Source: Lachnospiraceae bacterium
GTDB lineage: Bacteria > Bacillota > Clostridia > Lachnospirales > Lachnospiraceae
Length of the DNA stretch: 64,000 bases
Reading direction: 5' to 3'
Assembly (NCBI GenBank): GCA_017520425.1
Contig: JAFXFO010000040.1
Span: forward strand, 1-64,000
Below the pieces are notes generated by a model. It did no database searches. It was given only the letters and a program-made list of their open reading frames with translations, and was not told the origin of the DNA. The position numbers were made by a program, and so were the translations under genes. Below, in pieces: positions 1 to 8,593 of this stretch (position 1 is its first letter; every line of letters starts with the position of its first letter).

Positions 1-62
1 TCAGTTGGTAGAGCAAAGGACTGAAAATCCTTGTGTCGCTGGTTCGATTCCGGCTCTGGGCA
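1..62 (+). tRNA. tRNA-Phe (GAA), 5' end missing
   Basis: The window starts inside a tRNA gene. The anticodon stem-loop reads GGACTGAAAATCC, giving anticodon GAA (Phe). It is followed by a T arm GCTGG-TTCGATT-CCGGC and the 3' acceptor strand TCTGGGC with discriminator A at 62. CCA is not encoded. The 5' acceptor strand and part of the D arm lie outside the window, so the acceptor pairing cannot be checked. Confidence 0.93.
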
Positions 63-85
63 TTTTTGTTTGTTCAAATATTATC

Positions 86-112
86 AGGAAGTGCATAAGC
101 ACTTCCTTTTTT
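86..112 (+). terminator. Rho-independent terminator after tRNA-Phe
   Basis: A perfect 9-bp stem AGGAAGTGC/GCACTTCCT with an ATAA loop is followed directly by a run of T. It separates the tRNA transcript from the gene at 165. Confidence 0.85.
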
Positions 113-164
113 GATGGAAAAATGTTATTCTTGAAACACACCAAGAATTATAGGGGGGAATAAT

Positions 165-782
165 ATGATAACATGTTGTATTTGTAATAAGAAAATAGGT
201 CGAAATGATCAGCAACACATCTTTTCAAATAAGTATAGTCAGTTAGTGATATGCGCGAAATGCAACGGTGCAAAGGAGAATTTAGGAGTAAACTCAGAAG
301 GAAAAATTGAAGAAATACAACGAAGTCGCAAGTATTTCGAGGAGCTTCTTTATATAGGAATTGTGAATAAGGCGGCGAGAGAACCTCTGCAAGCTTTATT
401 GAAAGAGGCAGAAAATGCTGAAAAAGAAAGCATTCGTTATCGATATAGGAATAGAGAATTATTGGTAACAACGGGCAATTCTTTTGAGGGCTACCGAATT
501 ACGGAATATCTGGATGTATTAAGTGCAGAAGTAGTATTGAATATTGGCATGTTTAGCGAGCTTGGAGGTGAAATTTGTGATATTTCCGGAAAAGCGAACA
601 ACATTGTGGCACAAAAGTTGAGTGATGCGAAAGAAGAAGCACTGGAATTGTTGAAAAATAAAGCATCAGAAAAGTGTGCCGGAGCTTTATTAGGAGTGCA
701 ATATAGTATGTTGAATCTGGTGGAAAATATGCTGGTGATTTCTGCCACCGGAACGGCTGTGCGAATACAGAAAGAAGCGTAA
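165..782 (+). CDS. YbjQ/UPF0145-type protein with N-terminal CxxC-CxxC zinc-ribbon-like segment
   Basis: 205 residues. The N-terminus carries C4/C7 and C30/C33, spaced as in a small zinc knuckle. Residues ~55-95 are charged and helical. Residues ~99-202 match the YbjQ (DUF74) pattern, with TTGNSFEGYRITEYL near the start and ISATGTAV at the end. YbjQ domains are pentamer-forming and are called putative heavy-metal binding; the true role is unknown. The fused zinc-ribbon-like N-terminus is the seen novelty. The start follows a GGGGGG-rich ribosome binding site at ~154-160. It stands alone between a tRNA terminator and the chemotaxis receptor promoter. Confidence 0.75.
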   Translation: MITCCICNKKIGRNDQQHIFSNKYSQLVICAKCNGAKENLGVNSEGKIEEIQRSRKYFEELLYIGIVNKAAREPLQALLKEAENAEKESIRYRYRNRELLVTTGNSFEGYRITEYLDVLSAEVVLNIGMFSELGGEICDISGKANNIVAQKLSDAKEEALELLKNKASEKCAGALLGVQYSMLNLVENMLVISATGTAVRIQKEA

Positions 783-842
783 AAATAACTTGCAGATGCA
801 TGTAAATTTATTAATAACAAGTTAAATATATAAGGTGCCGAA

Positions 843-871
843 TTGACAATGGGCAGCTATTGTTGTATCAT
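843..871 (+). promoter_or_regulatory. Sigma-A-type promoter for the chemotaxis receptor
   Basis: TTGACA at 843-848 and TATCAT at 866-871 are separated by 17 bp, about 40 bp upstream of the receptor start codon at 910. A second AT-rich -10-like stretch follows immediately. Confidence 0.6.
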
Positions 872-909
872 AATTGTATAGACAAATTAGTGTTTGATGG
901 AGGTATTAT

Positions 910-2598
910 ATGAAAAATACCAAGAATATGCAAGTAAATGACAAACTAAAAAGAAGTTTTATATTGGTGGTATCTATTGCAAATATTGCCGCTATTTTAG
1001 CTGCCGGATTGATGTTAATCATTGATGCCAGATACAGTAAAGCTTTGGAGTTAAATGGTTTTATTCAGGGAGATTTGGGTGAATATAGTGCTTATTTAAA
1101 TCGAGACGGAGCATTATCCAGAGATATCATTATGCTAACAGATGCTTCGGAATTAGCAGAGGCTCAAAAGGATTTGCAGACAACCGATGAAAAAATCAAT
1201 TATTATTTTAATGAATTTGAGCACAAATTAGAAACCGACGAGGAAAAAGCATTAACAGCACTCATCAAGGAAAAATATCCTAAATATATTGAAGAACGTG
1301 ATAAAGCCATATCAGATGGTATGAAAAATCATAATGAAGCAGCCTTGCAGCAGTTCCGTGATAATGCAATTCCGATTTTACGAGAGGTTATGGATGCGAC
1401 TGAGCAGCTGATTGCCATGAACCGTGAAATGGGTGATAAGGTTTCTGACAGATTGATTATATTTAGTATTGTGATGGTGGTTTTTGTATTTGTAGTGATT
1501 GCTATTGCTGTAATAATAGCTATGCGTCTGGCATCCGCTACTTCAAAAGAGATTAATACATCCGTTGAGAAAATTCAGAAGGCCACAAAGAAGTTGGCAA
1601 AAGGTGAACTTGACGTTCGGGTGCAAATCGAGACCGGCGATGAATTTGAGGATATGGCGAAAGATTTTAACGAGGCTGTGGACAATCTGCACTTGTATAT
1701 TGACACCATCAAATACGGCTTAACGGAAGTGGGCGCAGGTAACTTCGCAGTGAAGCCTCCCATTGAATTTGTGGGAGATTTCGTGGCATTGAAGGATGCT
1801 ATAGTACATATTACTGAGGCATTAAGCAGTACCATGCGAGAGATTAATGACGGTTCCGAACAGGTAGCATTAGGAGCAGAGCAGCTGGCAGAAAATGCAC
1901 AGATGCTGGCAGAGGGTGCTACTACACAGGCGGCGGCTATTGAAGAGTTAACCGCCACCATTGAAAATGTCACCAACCAGGCAGAATTTAGTGCAAGGCA
2001 GGCTGATGAGGCATGCAAGAGTGCCCAGAGCTTTGCAAATCTGGCAGAACAGTCCAGCCGGGAGCTGGTGCTTCTGACAGAGGCCATGATGCGCATTACA
2101 GAGACATCTAAGAAGATTGAAAATATCATTGCAGAGATTGAAGATATTGCATCACAAACCAATTTATTGTCATTAAATGCATCCATAGAGGCTGCAAGAG
2201 CAGGAGAAAGCGGACGAGGTTTTGCTGTGGTTGCAGACCAAATCGGCAAATTGGCAGCCGATAGTGCCCAGTCCGCTGTAAATACCAACACCCTTATCAA
2301 AGAATCCTTGCAGGAAATCAGTGAAGGAAATGCGATTACAGCTAATACGGTTTCTGCATTACAGGAGCTTATCGAAGGCATCCGTGCATTGGCTGAGGCG
2401 GCTCAGCAGAGCAGAGAGCTTTCTGCAGAACAGGCAGTTACCATGGAACAGGTACAGCAGGGTGTGATTCAGATAGCCGATGTAGTACAGAACAATTCCG
2501 CATCCGCAGAAGAAACATCCGCTACCAGCGAAGAGCTTTCCGCACAGTCACAGAATCTGAAGGCTATGGTAGAGCAGTTTCAGTTGTTAGAAGGATAG
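910..2598 (+). CDS. Methyl-accepting chemotaxis protein
   Basis: 562 residues in classical receptor order. TM1 lies at ~15-38, an extracellular helical ligand domain with acidic coiled helices at ~40-178, and TM2 at ~180-206. A HAMP domain follows at ~207-275, then a cytoplasmic signalling domain whose hairpin tip contains the hallmark [19 protein letters not shown] and [13 protein letters not shown]. It would signal through CheA/CheW, none of which is in this window, so it is an orphan receptor. The ligand domain resembles four-helix-bundle sensors, but the ligand cannot be read from sequence. The start has a GGAGG-like site (tggaggt) 8 bp upstream. A bidirectional terminator follows. Confidence 0.95.
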   Translation: MKNTKNMQVNDKLKRSFILVVSIANIAAILAAGLMLIIDARYSKALELNGFIQGDLGEYSAYLNRDGALSRDIIMLTDASELAEAQKDLQTTDEKINYYFNEFEHKLETDEEKALTALIKEKYPKYIEERDKAISDGMKNHNEAALQQFRDNAIPILREVMDATEQLIAMNREMGDKVSDRLIIFSIVMVVFVFVVIAIAVIIAMRLASATSKEINTSVEKIQKATKKLAKGELDVRVQIETGDEFEDMAKDFNEAVDNLHLYIDTIKYGLTEVGAGNFAVKPPIEFVGDFVALKDAIVHITEALSSTMREINDGSEQVALGAEQLAENAQMLAEGATTQAAAIEELTATIENVTNQAEFSARQADEACKSAQSFANLAEQSSRELVLLTEAMMRITETSKKIENIIAEIEDIASQTNLLSLNASIEAARAGESGRGFAVVADQIGKLAADSAQSAVNTNTLIKESLQEISEGNAITANTVSALQELIEGIRALAEAAQQSRELSAEQAVTMEQVQQGVIQIADVVQNNSASAEETSATSEELSAQSQNLKAMVEQFQLLEG

Positions 2599-2610
2599 AA
2601 TGAAAGAAAA

Positions 2611-2650
2611 AAACCATCCACCCTAAGTTATATAGGGTTGGATGGTTTTA
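2611..2650. terminator. Bidirectional terminator between receptor and pepF
   Basis: AAACCATCCA and a CCCTA inner arm pair with TAGGG and TTGGATGGTTT, flanked by A-runs on the left and T-rich sequence on the right. It lies between convergent genes and can serve both. Confidence 0.8.
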
Positions 2651-2654
2651 TGTT

Positions 2655-4454
2655 TTACAACTCCAATTTTTCCATTTCATCCAGTATCTCGCACATCACA
2701 TCTAAGGCATCCTGAATAGGCTGAGGACTTTCCAAATTCACGCCGGCTATTTTGAGAAGCTCTATCGGTGACTTAGTACAGCCCCCGGATAAGAATTCTT
2801 TGTAGGCCTTTACGGCAGATTCCCCATTCTTTAGAATATTGCGGGCGATGGCTACGGCGCTGGCAAAACCAGTGGCATATTGATAAACATAGAAATTGTA
2901 GTAGAAATGTGGGATTCGCGCCCATTCTACGGCGATTTCCTTATCGGAAACCATATCCGGTCCGTAATATTTGCAGTTCAAATCATAATAAATTTTGCAT
3001 AAAACATCTGCGGTCAGACTTTCTCCGGCTTCTGCCAAGCGATTGGTTTCCCGCTCATATTCCGCAAACATGGTCTGGCGGTAAACAGTTCCCTTGAAGC
3101 TATCCAAATAGTGGTTTAACAGGTACGCACGCTCTTTTTTGTCGGTGGTATTTGCCAGCAGGTATTCCATTAACAAAATTTCATTACAGGTGGAGGCTAC
3201 TTCTGCTACAAAAATCTTGTATTCAGCATAGATAAAGGGCTGGGTCTTGTTGGAAAGGTATGAATGCATGGCATGACCCATTTCGTGAGCCAGAGTAAAC
3301 ATATTGTCCAAAGTATCATTGTAGTTTAATAATACAAAGGGATGGGTGTCGTAGGTATCGGATGAGTAGGCACCACTACGCTTTCCTACGTTTTCATACA
3401 CATCAATCCAACGGTTGTTAAAGCCTTCTTCAACCACTTTCACATAATCTTTACCAAGAGGGGCTAATGCCTTTAAGACTATAGCCTTTGCCTCATCGTA
3501 GGATACCTTTTTGGCAGAGTCCGGTATCATGGGAGTATATATATCATACATATGCAGTTCATCTACGCCCAATAGCTTCTTGCGCAGGGAAACATAGCGA
3601 TGCATGTTGTCCAAATTCTGATTTACGGTCTGAATCAGATTATCATAAACAGAAGGAGATACGTTATTTGCGTTCACCGCAGCTTCCAGAGTAGAGCTGT
3701 ATTTGCGCATCTTCGCACTGAAAATCTGCTTCTTCACCTGGCCGCTGTAAAGGCTTGCCAGAGTATTTTTATATTGGTCATAGGTAGCATATAACTTTTC
3801 AAAAGCCTCTTTTCTGACAGTTCTGTCAGATGATTCCTCAAGAGCAATAAAACGTCCGTGAGAGATGCGTACGGTATTGCCATTTTCGTCCAGCATTTCC
3901 GGAAAGCTTAAGTCGGAATTGGTAAAAATAGAGTAAGTTTGGGAAGGGGTACGACCCATTTCAGCGGTCATAGCCATGACCTTTTCCAATTCTGCACTCA
4001 GGCGATGAGGCTTCAGACGTTGGATTTCGTCAATTAATCCGCGATAAAGCACAAGAGCCGGTTGTTCTGCATAAAACTGTTCCAAAGCGGCACTATCCGC
4101 CTCCAAAATCTCCGGTTCAATAAAGGATAATGTGCTGCTGATATTAGAAATAATGCTATGCAGCTTCTGGTTCATACCCTGGTGTGTGGTATCCGATGTA
4201 TCCTGGTCGCTTAAGCGGCTGGCGTAGTTCATAGCCTTGTAAGCTATACGCTCTATGTCAGCATTTTGAGCCAAAGTAGTCAGGAGATTCTGGGCAGATG
4301 CACAAACGGTACCTTCCATTTTAGCCAATTCTTCTGTCATAGCCTGTATATTAGCCACATCTGACTCCCATGCGGGAATATTCGCATACATATCTGCCAG
4401 ATTCCAGGTAAATTCTTCTTTTACTTCGCTTCGTTTGGGTAATTCCTTTGCCAT
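2655..4454 (-). CDS. pepF: Oligoendopeptidase F (peptidase family M3)
   Basis: 599 residues, normal length for the family. The zinc site HEMGH is at residues 390-394 with the third ligand glutamate at ~418 (FVAEVAST). The C-terminal half has the usual HFYYNFYVYQYATGFASA helix. The enzyme is a cytoplasmic zinc metallopeptidase that trims short peptides of roughly 7-17 residues (family knowledge). The ATG start is preceded by AGGAGG at ideal spacing. A strong promoter lies just upstream, so it is probably transcribed alone. No residue anomaly was noticed. Confidence 0.95.
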   Translation of the reverse strand: MAKELPKRSEVKEEFTWNLADMYANIPAWESDVANIQAMTEELAKMEGTVCASAQNLLTTLAQNADIERIAYKAMNYASRLSDQDTSDTTHQGMNQKLHSIISNISSTLSFIEPEILEADSAALEQFYAEQPALVLYRGLIDEIQRLKPHRLSAELEKVMAMTAEMGRTPSQTYSIFTNSDLSFPEMLDENGNTVRISHGRFIALEESSDRTVRKEAFEKLYATYDQYKNTLASLYSGQVKKQIFSAKMRKYSSTLEAAVNANNVSPSVYDNLIQTVNQNLDNMHRYVSLRKKLLGVDELHMYDIYTPMIPDSAKKVSYDEAKAIVLKALAPLGKDYVKVVEEGFNNRWIDVYENVGKRSGAYSSDTYDTHPFVLLNYNDTLDNMFTLAHEMGHAMHSYLSNKTQPFIYAEYKIFVAEVASTCNEILLMEYLLANTTDKKERAYLLNHYLDSFKGTVYRQTMFAEYERETNRLAEAGESLTADVLCKIYYDLNCKYYGPDMVSDKEIAVEWARIPHFYYNFYVYQYATGFASAVAIARNILKNGESAVKAYKEFLSGGCTKSPIELLKIAGVNLESPQPIQDALDVMCEILDEMEKLEL

Positions 4455-4485
4455 ATCCGAGCCTCCTATTCGTTCATGTAAGTAC

Positions 4486-4514
4486 AGTATACTCTCTAAT
4501 CATATCACGGTCAA
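4486..4514 (-). promoter_or_regulatory. Promoter for pepF
   Basis: Read on the minus strand: TTGACC (4514-4509), 17-bp spacer, TATACT (4491-4486), 32 bp before the pepF start codon. Confidence 0.7.
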
Positions 4515-4635
4515 AAGGTATTTATGCAAAAGAGAAGGAAGAAGATAAGCTTAAGAATTTCTAAAATGTATTTGCAATAAAAAGTTCCCGTGATAACATG
4601 AAAGAGAAGGGAAAGTGTTATGGAGGGAGTATGTT

Positions 4636-6291
4636 ATGAAGAAAAGAGTATCCGTTATTCTGTTAACTTTATCTATGTTTTGTTTGGCTTCATGCGGTAT
4701 CTCAGAGGCACCAAATAATATTGTCTCTACACCGAAGCCTACGGCGACGACTCCTGCCGTAAAGGAAGAGTTTGCGACTACAGAGACCACACCGGAACCA
4801 ACACATAATCTAACGGCAGCAGAGTTGTTTGCCACTGTTCTGAGAGATGAAAAGTCCATATATTTCAGTGAGTTGGGATACAATAGGCAGACGGAGTTGC
4901 CGCCTTCCAAAACAGGCACTATCTCAGAACTTCAGTTCGGATATGAAAACCACTATAATATCGCAAATTTCGCAGTGGTAGATTTGGACGGCAATAGGAT
5001 TCCGGAAGTAATCCTGGAGGTGGAGGAATATTTTGGTTATATCATTCTGAGCTGTCAGGATGGCCGTATTACCGGGAATGGTATGTACTATCGGGGATTT
5101 TGTGACTTGAAGAAAGATGGACTTTATTTTTCCACCAGCGGAGCAGCTTATGGTCAAATTAACCGATTGTATTTCATGGGTGATACATGGGAAAGCGATG
5201 TTTTGGCAGAACATAACGATATGCAATATTTTGCTAAGGACATCATTACAGATGAGCGTGCCTGGAAAAAGGCATATGAAGAATTCGATAATAAGGAATC
5301 CGCAGAGTGGTATGCCTTTACGCCGGAAAATATTGATATTTATGTGCTGAAGAATAAGGAGCTGGCAATTAAGTATGCTGATTTGCCTAAAGAACTTAAG
5401 AATCGGCAGGAATATTTGGACTCTCTGAGTTATTTGCAGGAGCTGACTTATGATTTATATCAGAAGTCAGAAGAGGAATACAAAGAAGCTGTCAAGTCTT
5501 ATTTCGAACATTGTGAAGGAGAGATGGAGAAAATACTGTATCAGTGTATAGACAAGGAAGGTCCGGGGGCAGGGCTGGAAAAGGAACAGCAGATTTGGCA
5601 GGAGAATTTTGATAAGAGATTAAAGGAAACTTTATCCATTCATAAATGCAATAGTATAGAGGAGCTGCTGAATTCAGATTTCGGTTTTTTGTATTGGGAG
5701 TACGGTGATATGATGCTGCGACGTACCTTGCGGCTATTGGACAGGTATTATGAGTGCGGTGAGTACCGCGTGTTACCCACCAAAAATGTAGAGGAGGGTC
5801 ATACATTCCGTGAGGTGAAGGAAACCATCACAGCTAAGAATGCTACCAATCTGCGGAATATGCCCAGCCAAGGAGAGGATAGCAAGGTGATGGTCACTCT
5901 GAAAAACGGTCAGACCGCTACCCGAATCGGTATCAGTGATACGGGCTGGTCCAAGGTGGAGTATGAGGGAGTGATTTACTATGCTGTGTCAAGCTATCTG
6001 ACAACGGATTTAACAAAGCCCACACCGGAGCCAACGCCTACTCCGGAACCGGTGGATGACGGCATCAAGACAGTATTTACTCCTTGTGAGGAGATGGTAT
6101 CGCCCAAGATAGAGGTCAATTTACGGGCCCTTCCCAGTGTAACCCATCCGGATGCGGTAGTGGTGGTGAAGCTGCCTTACGGGGCAGTGGTAAAGCGTAC
6201 CGGTATTAATACGGACGTGGGCTGGTCCCGGGTAGAATATGAGGGACAAACCCTGTACTGCGTGAGCAGTTATGTATACGTGGTAGAGTAA
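4636..6291 (+). CDS. Lipoprotein with two C-terminal bacterial SH3 domains
   Basis: 551 residues from the ATG at 4636. That start is preferred over an in-frame GTG at 4615 because GGAGGG lies 8 bp upstream and a clean lipoprotein signal (MKKRVSVILL...LASC) begins there. A Thr/Pro-rich linker follows the lipidated cysteine. The ~350-residue middle part is acidic and unassigned. Two SH3b repeats lie at ~390-450 and ~480-550, each ending in the same GWS+VEYEG...YxVSSYx pattern and joined by a PTPEPTPTPEP linker. SH3b domains usually bind cell-wall peptides, so a surface-anchored wall-interacting protein is inferred. The middle domain function is unknown. Confidence 0.8.
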   Translation: MKKRVSVILLTLSMFCLASCGISEAPNNIVSTPKPTATTPAVKEEFATTETTPEPTHNLTAAELFATVLRDEKSIYFSELGYNRQTELPPSKTGTISELQFGYENHYNIANFAVVDLDGNRIPEVILEVEEYFGYIILSCQDGRITGNGMYYRGFCDLKKDGLYFSTSGAAYGQINRLYFMGDTWESDVLAEHNDMQYFAKDIITDERAWKKAYEEFDNKESAEWYAFTPENIDIYVLKNKELAIKYADLPKELKNRQEYLDSLSYLQELTYDLYQKSEEEYKEAVKSYFEHCEGEMEKILYQCIDKEGPGAGLEKEQQIWQENFDKRLKETLSIHKCNSIEELLNSDFGFLYWEYGDMMLRRTLRLLDRYYECGEYRVLPTKNVEEGHTFREVKETITAKNATNLRNMPSQGEDSKVMVTLKNGQTATRIGISDTGWSKVEYEGVIYYAVSSYLTTDLTKPTPEPTPTPEPVDDGIKTVFTPCEEMVSPKIEVNLRALPSVTHPDAVVVVKLPYGAVVKRTGINTDVGWSRVEYEGQTLYCVSSYVYVVE

Positions 6292-6306
6292 TATAGGGAA
6301 TATGGG

Positions 6307-6346
6307 ACAAGCACCATGGTGGCAAAGCTACCATGGTGCTTGTTTT
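6307..6346 (+). terminator. Hairpin terminator after SH3 lipoprotein
   Basis: A perfect 14-bp inverted repeat ACAAGCACCATGGT/ACCATGGTGCTTGT around a 9-nt loop, followed by TTTG. It starts 15 bp after the stop codon. Confidence 0.75.
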
Positions 6347-6398
6347 GTGGGAGTCGGAAGTGGAGTGGTCAGCATTTGGCTAATTTTCCATAAACAAA

Positions 6399-6427
6399 TT
6401 GAAAAAAGTAGGGTTTTAGTCTACAAT
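6399..6427 (+). promoter_or_regulatory. Promoter for HD protein
   Basis: TTGAAA (6399-6404), 17-bp spacer, TACAAT (6422-6427), 28 bp before the ATG at 6456. Confidence 0.5.
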
Positions 6428-6455
6428 AGGGATAGGCTTTACAAAGGGGTGCATT

Positions 6456-6950
6456 ATGAGGGAGAAATATGCCGTAAACAGGCAGAAAGAAAAAGAAAAA
6501 CAGCTACGAAGACAGATTCGGGAAGCAGGTGCGGATATACTGGAGTCCGTGAATTTTCAGCTTACCAGAGAGCATATCCAGCATGGCACAGTGACTGTGC
6601 ATGCCCATTGTATCAATGTGGCCAAGCATAGCCTGATGCTGGCGGACAAGCTGAAGATTCGTGTCAGACACAGGGAGTTGATTCGCGGGGCATTGCTTCA
6701 CGATTATTTTTTGTATGACTGGCATGACAAGGAGCATATCAATCCTTTCAAGCTTCACGGATTTTTTCATCCGGGACGGGCACTTAGGAATGCCACCCGG
6801 GATTTTGAACTGACAGAGCGGGAGCAGGATATTATCCGCAAACACATGTGGCCCATGACCATTGTGCCGCCCAAGTGCCGGGAGGCCTGGATCGTCACCG
6901 CTGCAGATAAATGGGTGTCCTTGCTGGAGACCCTTCGGATACACAAGTAA
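6456..6950 (+). CDS. HD-domain phosphohydrolase
   Basis: 164 residues. A basic N-terminal helix (~1-25) precedes an HD fold with HxxNVAxHS near 50-60, the metal-binding HD pair H82-D83 in LLHDYFLYDW, and H110/H118-type residues in HGFFHPGRAL and a KHMWPMTI motif. HD proteins hydrolyse phosphate esters of nucleotides or nucleotide second messengers. The substrate is not evident. The start follows a weak AAGG-type site. The downstream 220 bp hold a hairpin element, so this is probably a single-gene transcript. Confidence 0.8.
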   Translation: MREKYAVNRQKEKEKQLRRQIREAGADILESVNFQLTREHIQHGTVTVHAHCINVAKHSLMLADKLKIRVRHRELIRGALLHDYFLYDWHDKEHINPFKLHGFFHPGRALRNATRDFELTEREQDIIRKHMWPMTIVPPKCREAWIVTAADKWVSLLETLRIHK

Positions 6951-7001
6951 AGTGTGCAAATTTTTTGCCTGTCTTATAATGATAGTTTAATTGGGCACAT
7001 T

Positions 7002-7131
7002 GTAGGGTGATATATGTCCTATAAAGAACTCTTGAAAAACGTCGGCCCTTGGCGATGGTACTTTCGAGCCTAGTGCCGCTACGTTTTTCACGAAGCGAGA
7101 GCGGGTTCGTATAGGATATATATCATCCTAC
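7002..7131 (+). repeat. Long intergenic hairpin element, copy 1
   Basis: Outer arms at 7002-7023 and 7110-7131 pair over 22 bp with two G-U wobbles. Inside lies the family core: GAAAAACGT.CGGC (7034-7046) pairing with GCCGCTACGTTTTTC (7075-7089), a variable apical region (7047-7074), then ACGAAGCGAGAGCG (7090-7103). Related copies are at 11102, 37097 and 39776, and a short derivative at 32006. It fills the gap between the HD gene and the decarboxylase gene. Confidence 0.85.
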
Positions 7132-7169
7132 AAGGAGCCCTGCAATACGTATTATAAAGGAAGAAAAAA

Positions 7170-8576
7170 TTGGGAATACTACAGGACAGATTAACTGAAT
7201 ATAGTCAGAGTGATTTCTATCCTTATCATATGCCGGGCCATAAGAGGAATCCGGCAGGGACTTTGCCGGGAGAATGGACAAGCAGGGATATTACGGAGAT
7301 AGAGGGCTTTGATAATTTGCATGATGCTACAGGCATTTTACAGCAGATGCAGGAGAAAGCGGCAACAGCTTATGGTGCGGAGGAAAGCTTCTATCTGGTA
7401 AATGGCAGTACCTGTGGGATATTAAGTGCCATCAGTGCGGCGGTACCCTTTGGAGGAGAGCTGCTGATCACAAGGAACTGTCACAAATCCGTATATCATG
7501 GTGCTTATCTGCGGCATCTTAGCTTACATTATCTTTATCCGGATATGTTGGAGGAGTATGATATCTGTGAGGCAATCACTGCAAAGCAGGTAGAGGAAGC
7601 TCTGGAGGCACATCCGGGAGTGGCGGCAGTACTGATTGTTTCGCCTACTTATGAAGGCCGGATTGCGGATGTAAAAGCCATTGCAGAGGTGGTTCATAAG
7701 AAAGGATTGCCGCTGATAGTGGATGAGGCACACGGCGCACATTTGGGTTTTTCGCCGGATTTTGCACGAAATAGTGCCCGCTTGGGAGCAGATATAGTCA
7801 TTAACAGTGTGCACAAGACCTTGCCGGCCATGACTCAGACTGCTTTGCTGCATGTAAACGGCGGACTTATTGACAGACAGATTTTAAAGCGCCACTTGCG
7901 GATTTACCAGACCAGCAGCCCGTCTTATGTGCTGATGAGCAGTATCGAAGAAGCTGTGGATATGGTCGGGGAAGAAAGTGCTTTTGAAGAGTTTGTAATC
8001 CATTGGAGAGAATTACTGACAAGACTGTCAGAATTGAAAAATCTGAGGATTTTACCGAATTCTTTTGAGGAATGCAGAAAAAAGAAGCAGGATATCGGTA
8101 AATTGATTATTTCTACCAAAGAAACGGAATTGTCCGGAACGAAACTTTATGATATGCTGTTAACAGAGTATCATTTGCAACCGGAGATGGTATGTGAAAG
8201 CTATGTGCTTTGCATGTTTACCATAGGGGATACGAAAGAAGGATATGACAGGCTGGCTGAGGCTTTGCTTGACATAGACAAACAAATACAAGGGGCCACA
8301 AAGACCGGATTCGGCAAGCTACAGGTGCCGGAAACAGTCCTGCCTTTTTATGAGGCCTGGGATCGGGAGCCGGAAGAGATACCCTTGAAAGATGCAGAGG
8401 GACGCATAGCAGGAGAGTTTCTGAACCTTTATCCGCCGGGTACACCTATTTTGGTGCCGGGAGAAAGACTTACCAAGGATATTATCACCTTTTTAGAGAA
8501 GTGTTTGTCAGAGGGGCTGACAGTACAGGGGATTAGCAGAGAAGGATGTATTAAGGTATTACGGGGGAGAATGTAA
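7170..8576 (+). CDS. Orn/Lys/Arg decarboxylase family protein (PLP fold type I)
   Basis: 468 residues from a TTG start preceded by AAAGGAAG. The N-terminus has the family signature YPYHMPGHKRNP. PLP contacts are D185 and H188 in VDEAHGAH and the Schiff-base lysine K216 in NSVHKTLPA. The length is that of the short, wing-less Gram-positive enzymes such as YaaO/SpeA. It probably makes a polyamine precursor, but the amino acid specificity cannot be decided here. It heads a block equivalent to the Bacillus yaaO-to-rsmI region and overlaps the next reading frame's upstream ATG at its stop codon. Confidence 0.88.
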   Translation: MGILQDRLTEYSQSDFYPYHMPGHKRNPAGTLPGEWTSRDITEIEGFDNLHDATGILQQMQEKAATAYGAEESFYLVNGSTCGILSAISAAVPFGGELLITRNCHKSVYHGAYLRHLSLHYLYPDMLEEYDICEAITAKQVEEALEAHPGVAAVLIVSPTYEGRIADVKAIAEVVHKKGLPLIVDEAHGAHLGFSPDFARNSARLGADIVINSVHKTLPAMTQTALLHVNGGLIDRQILKRHLRIYQTSSPSYVLMSSIEEAVDMVGEESAFEEFVIHWRELLTRLSELKNLRILPNSFEECRKKKQDIGKLIISTKETELSGTKLYDMLLTEYHLQPEMVCESYVLCMFTIGDTKEGYDRLAEALLDIDKQIQGATKTGFGKLQVPETVLPFYEAWDREPEEIPLKDAEGRIAGEFLNLYPPGTPILVPGERLTKDIITFLEKCLSEGLTVQGISREGCIKVLRGRM

Positions 8577-8593
8577 TGCCAAAGGAGAGAATT

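Noticed and set aside
1575-2381. Minus-strand 268-codon reading frame in the chemotaxis receptor
   Set aside because: Antisense of Ala-rich signalling domain; Ser/Ala-rich composition without any domain.
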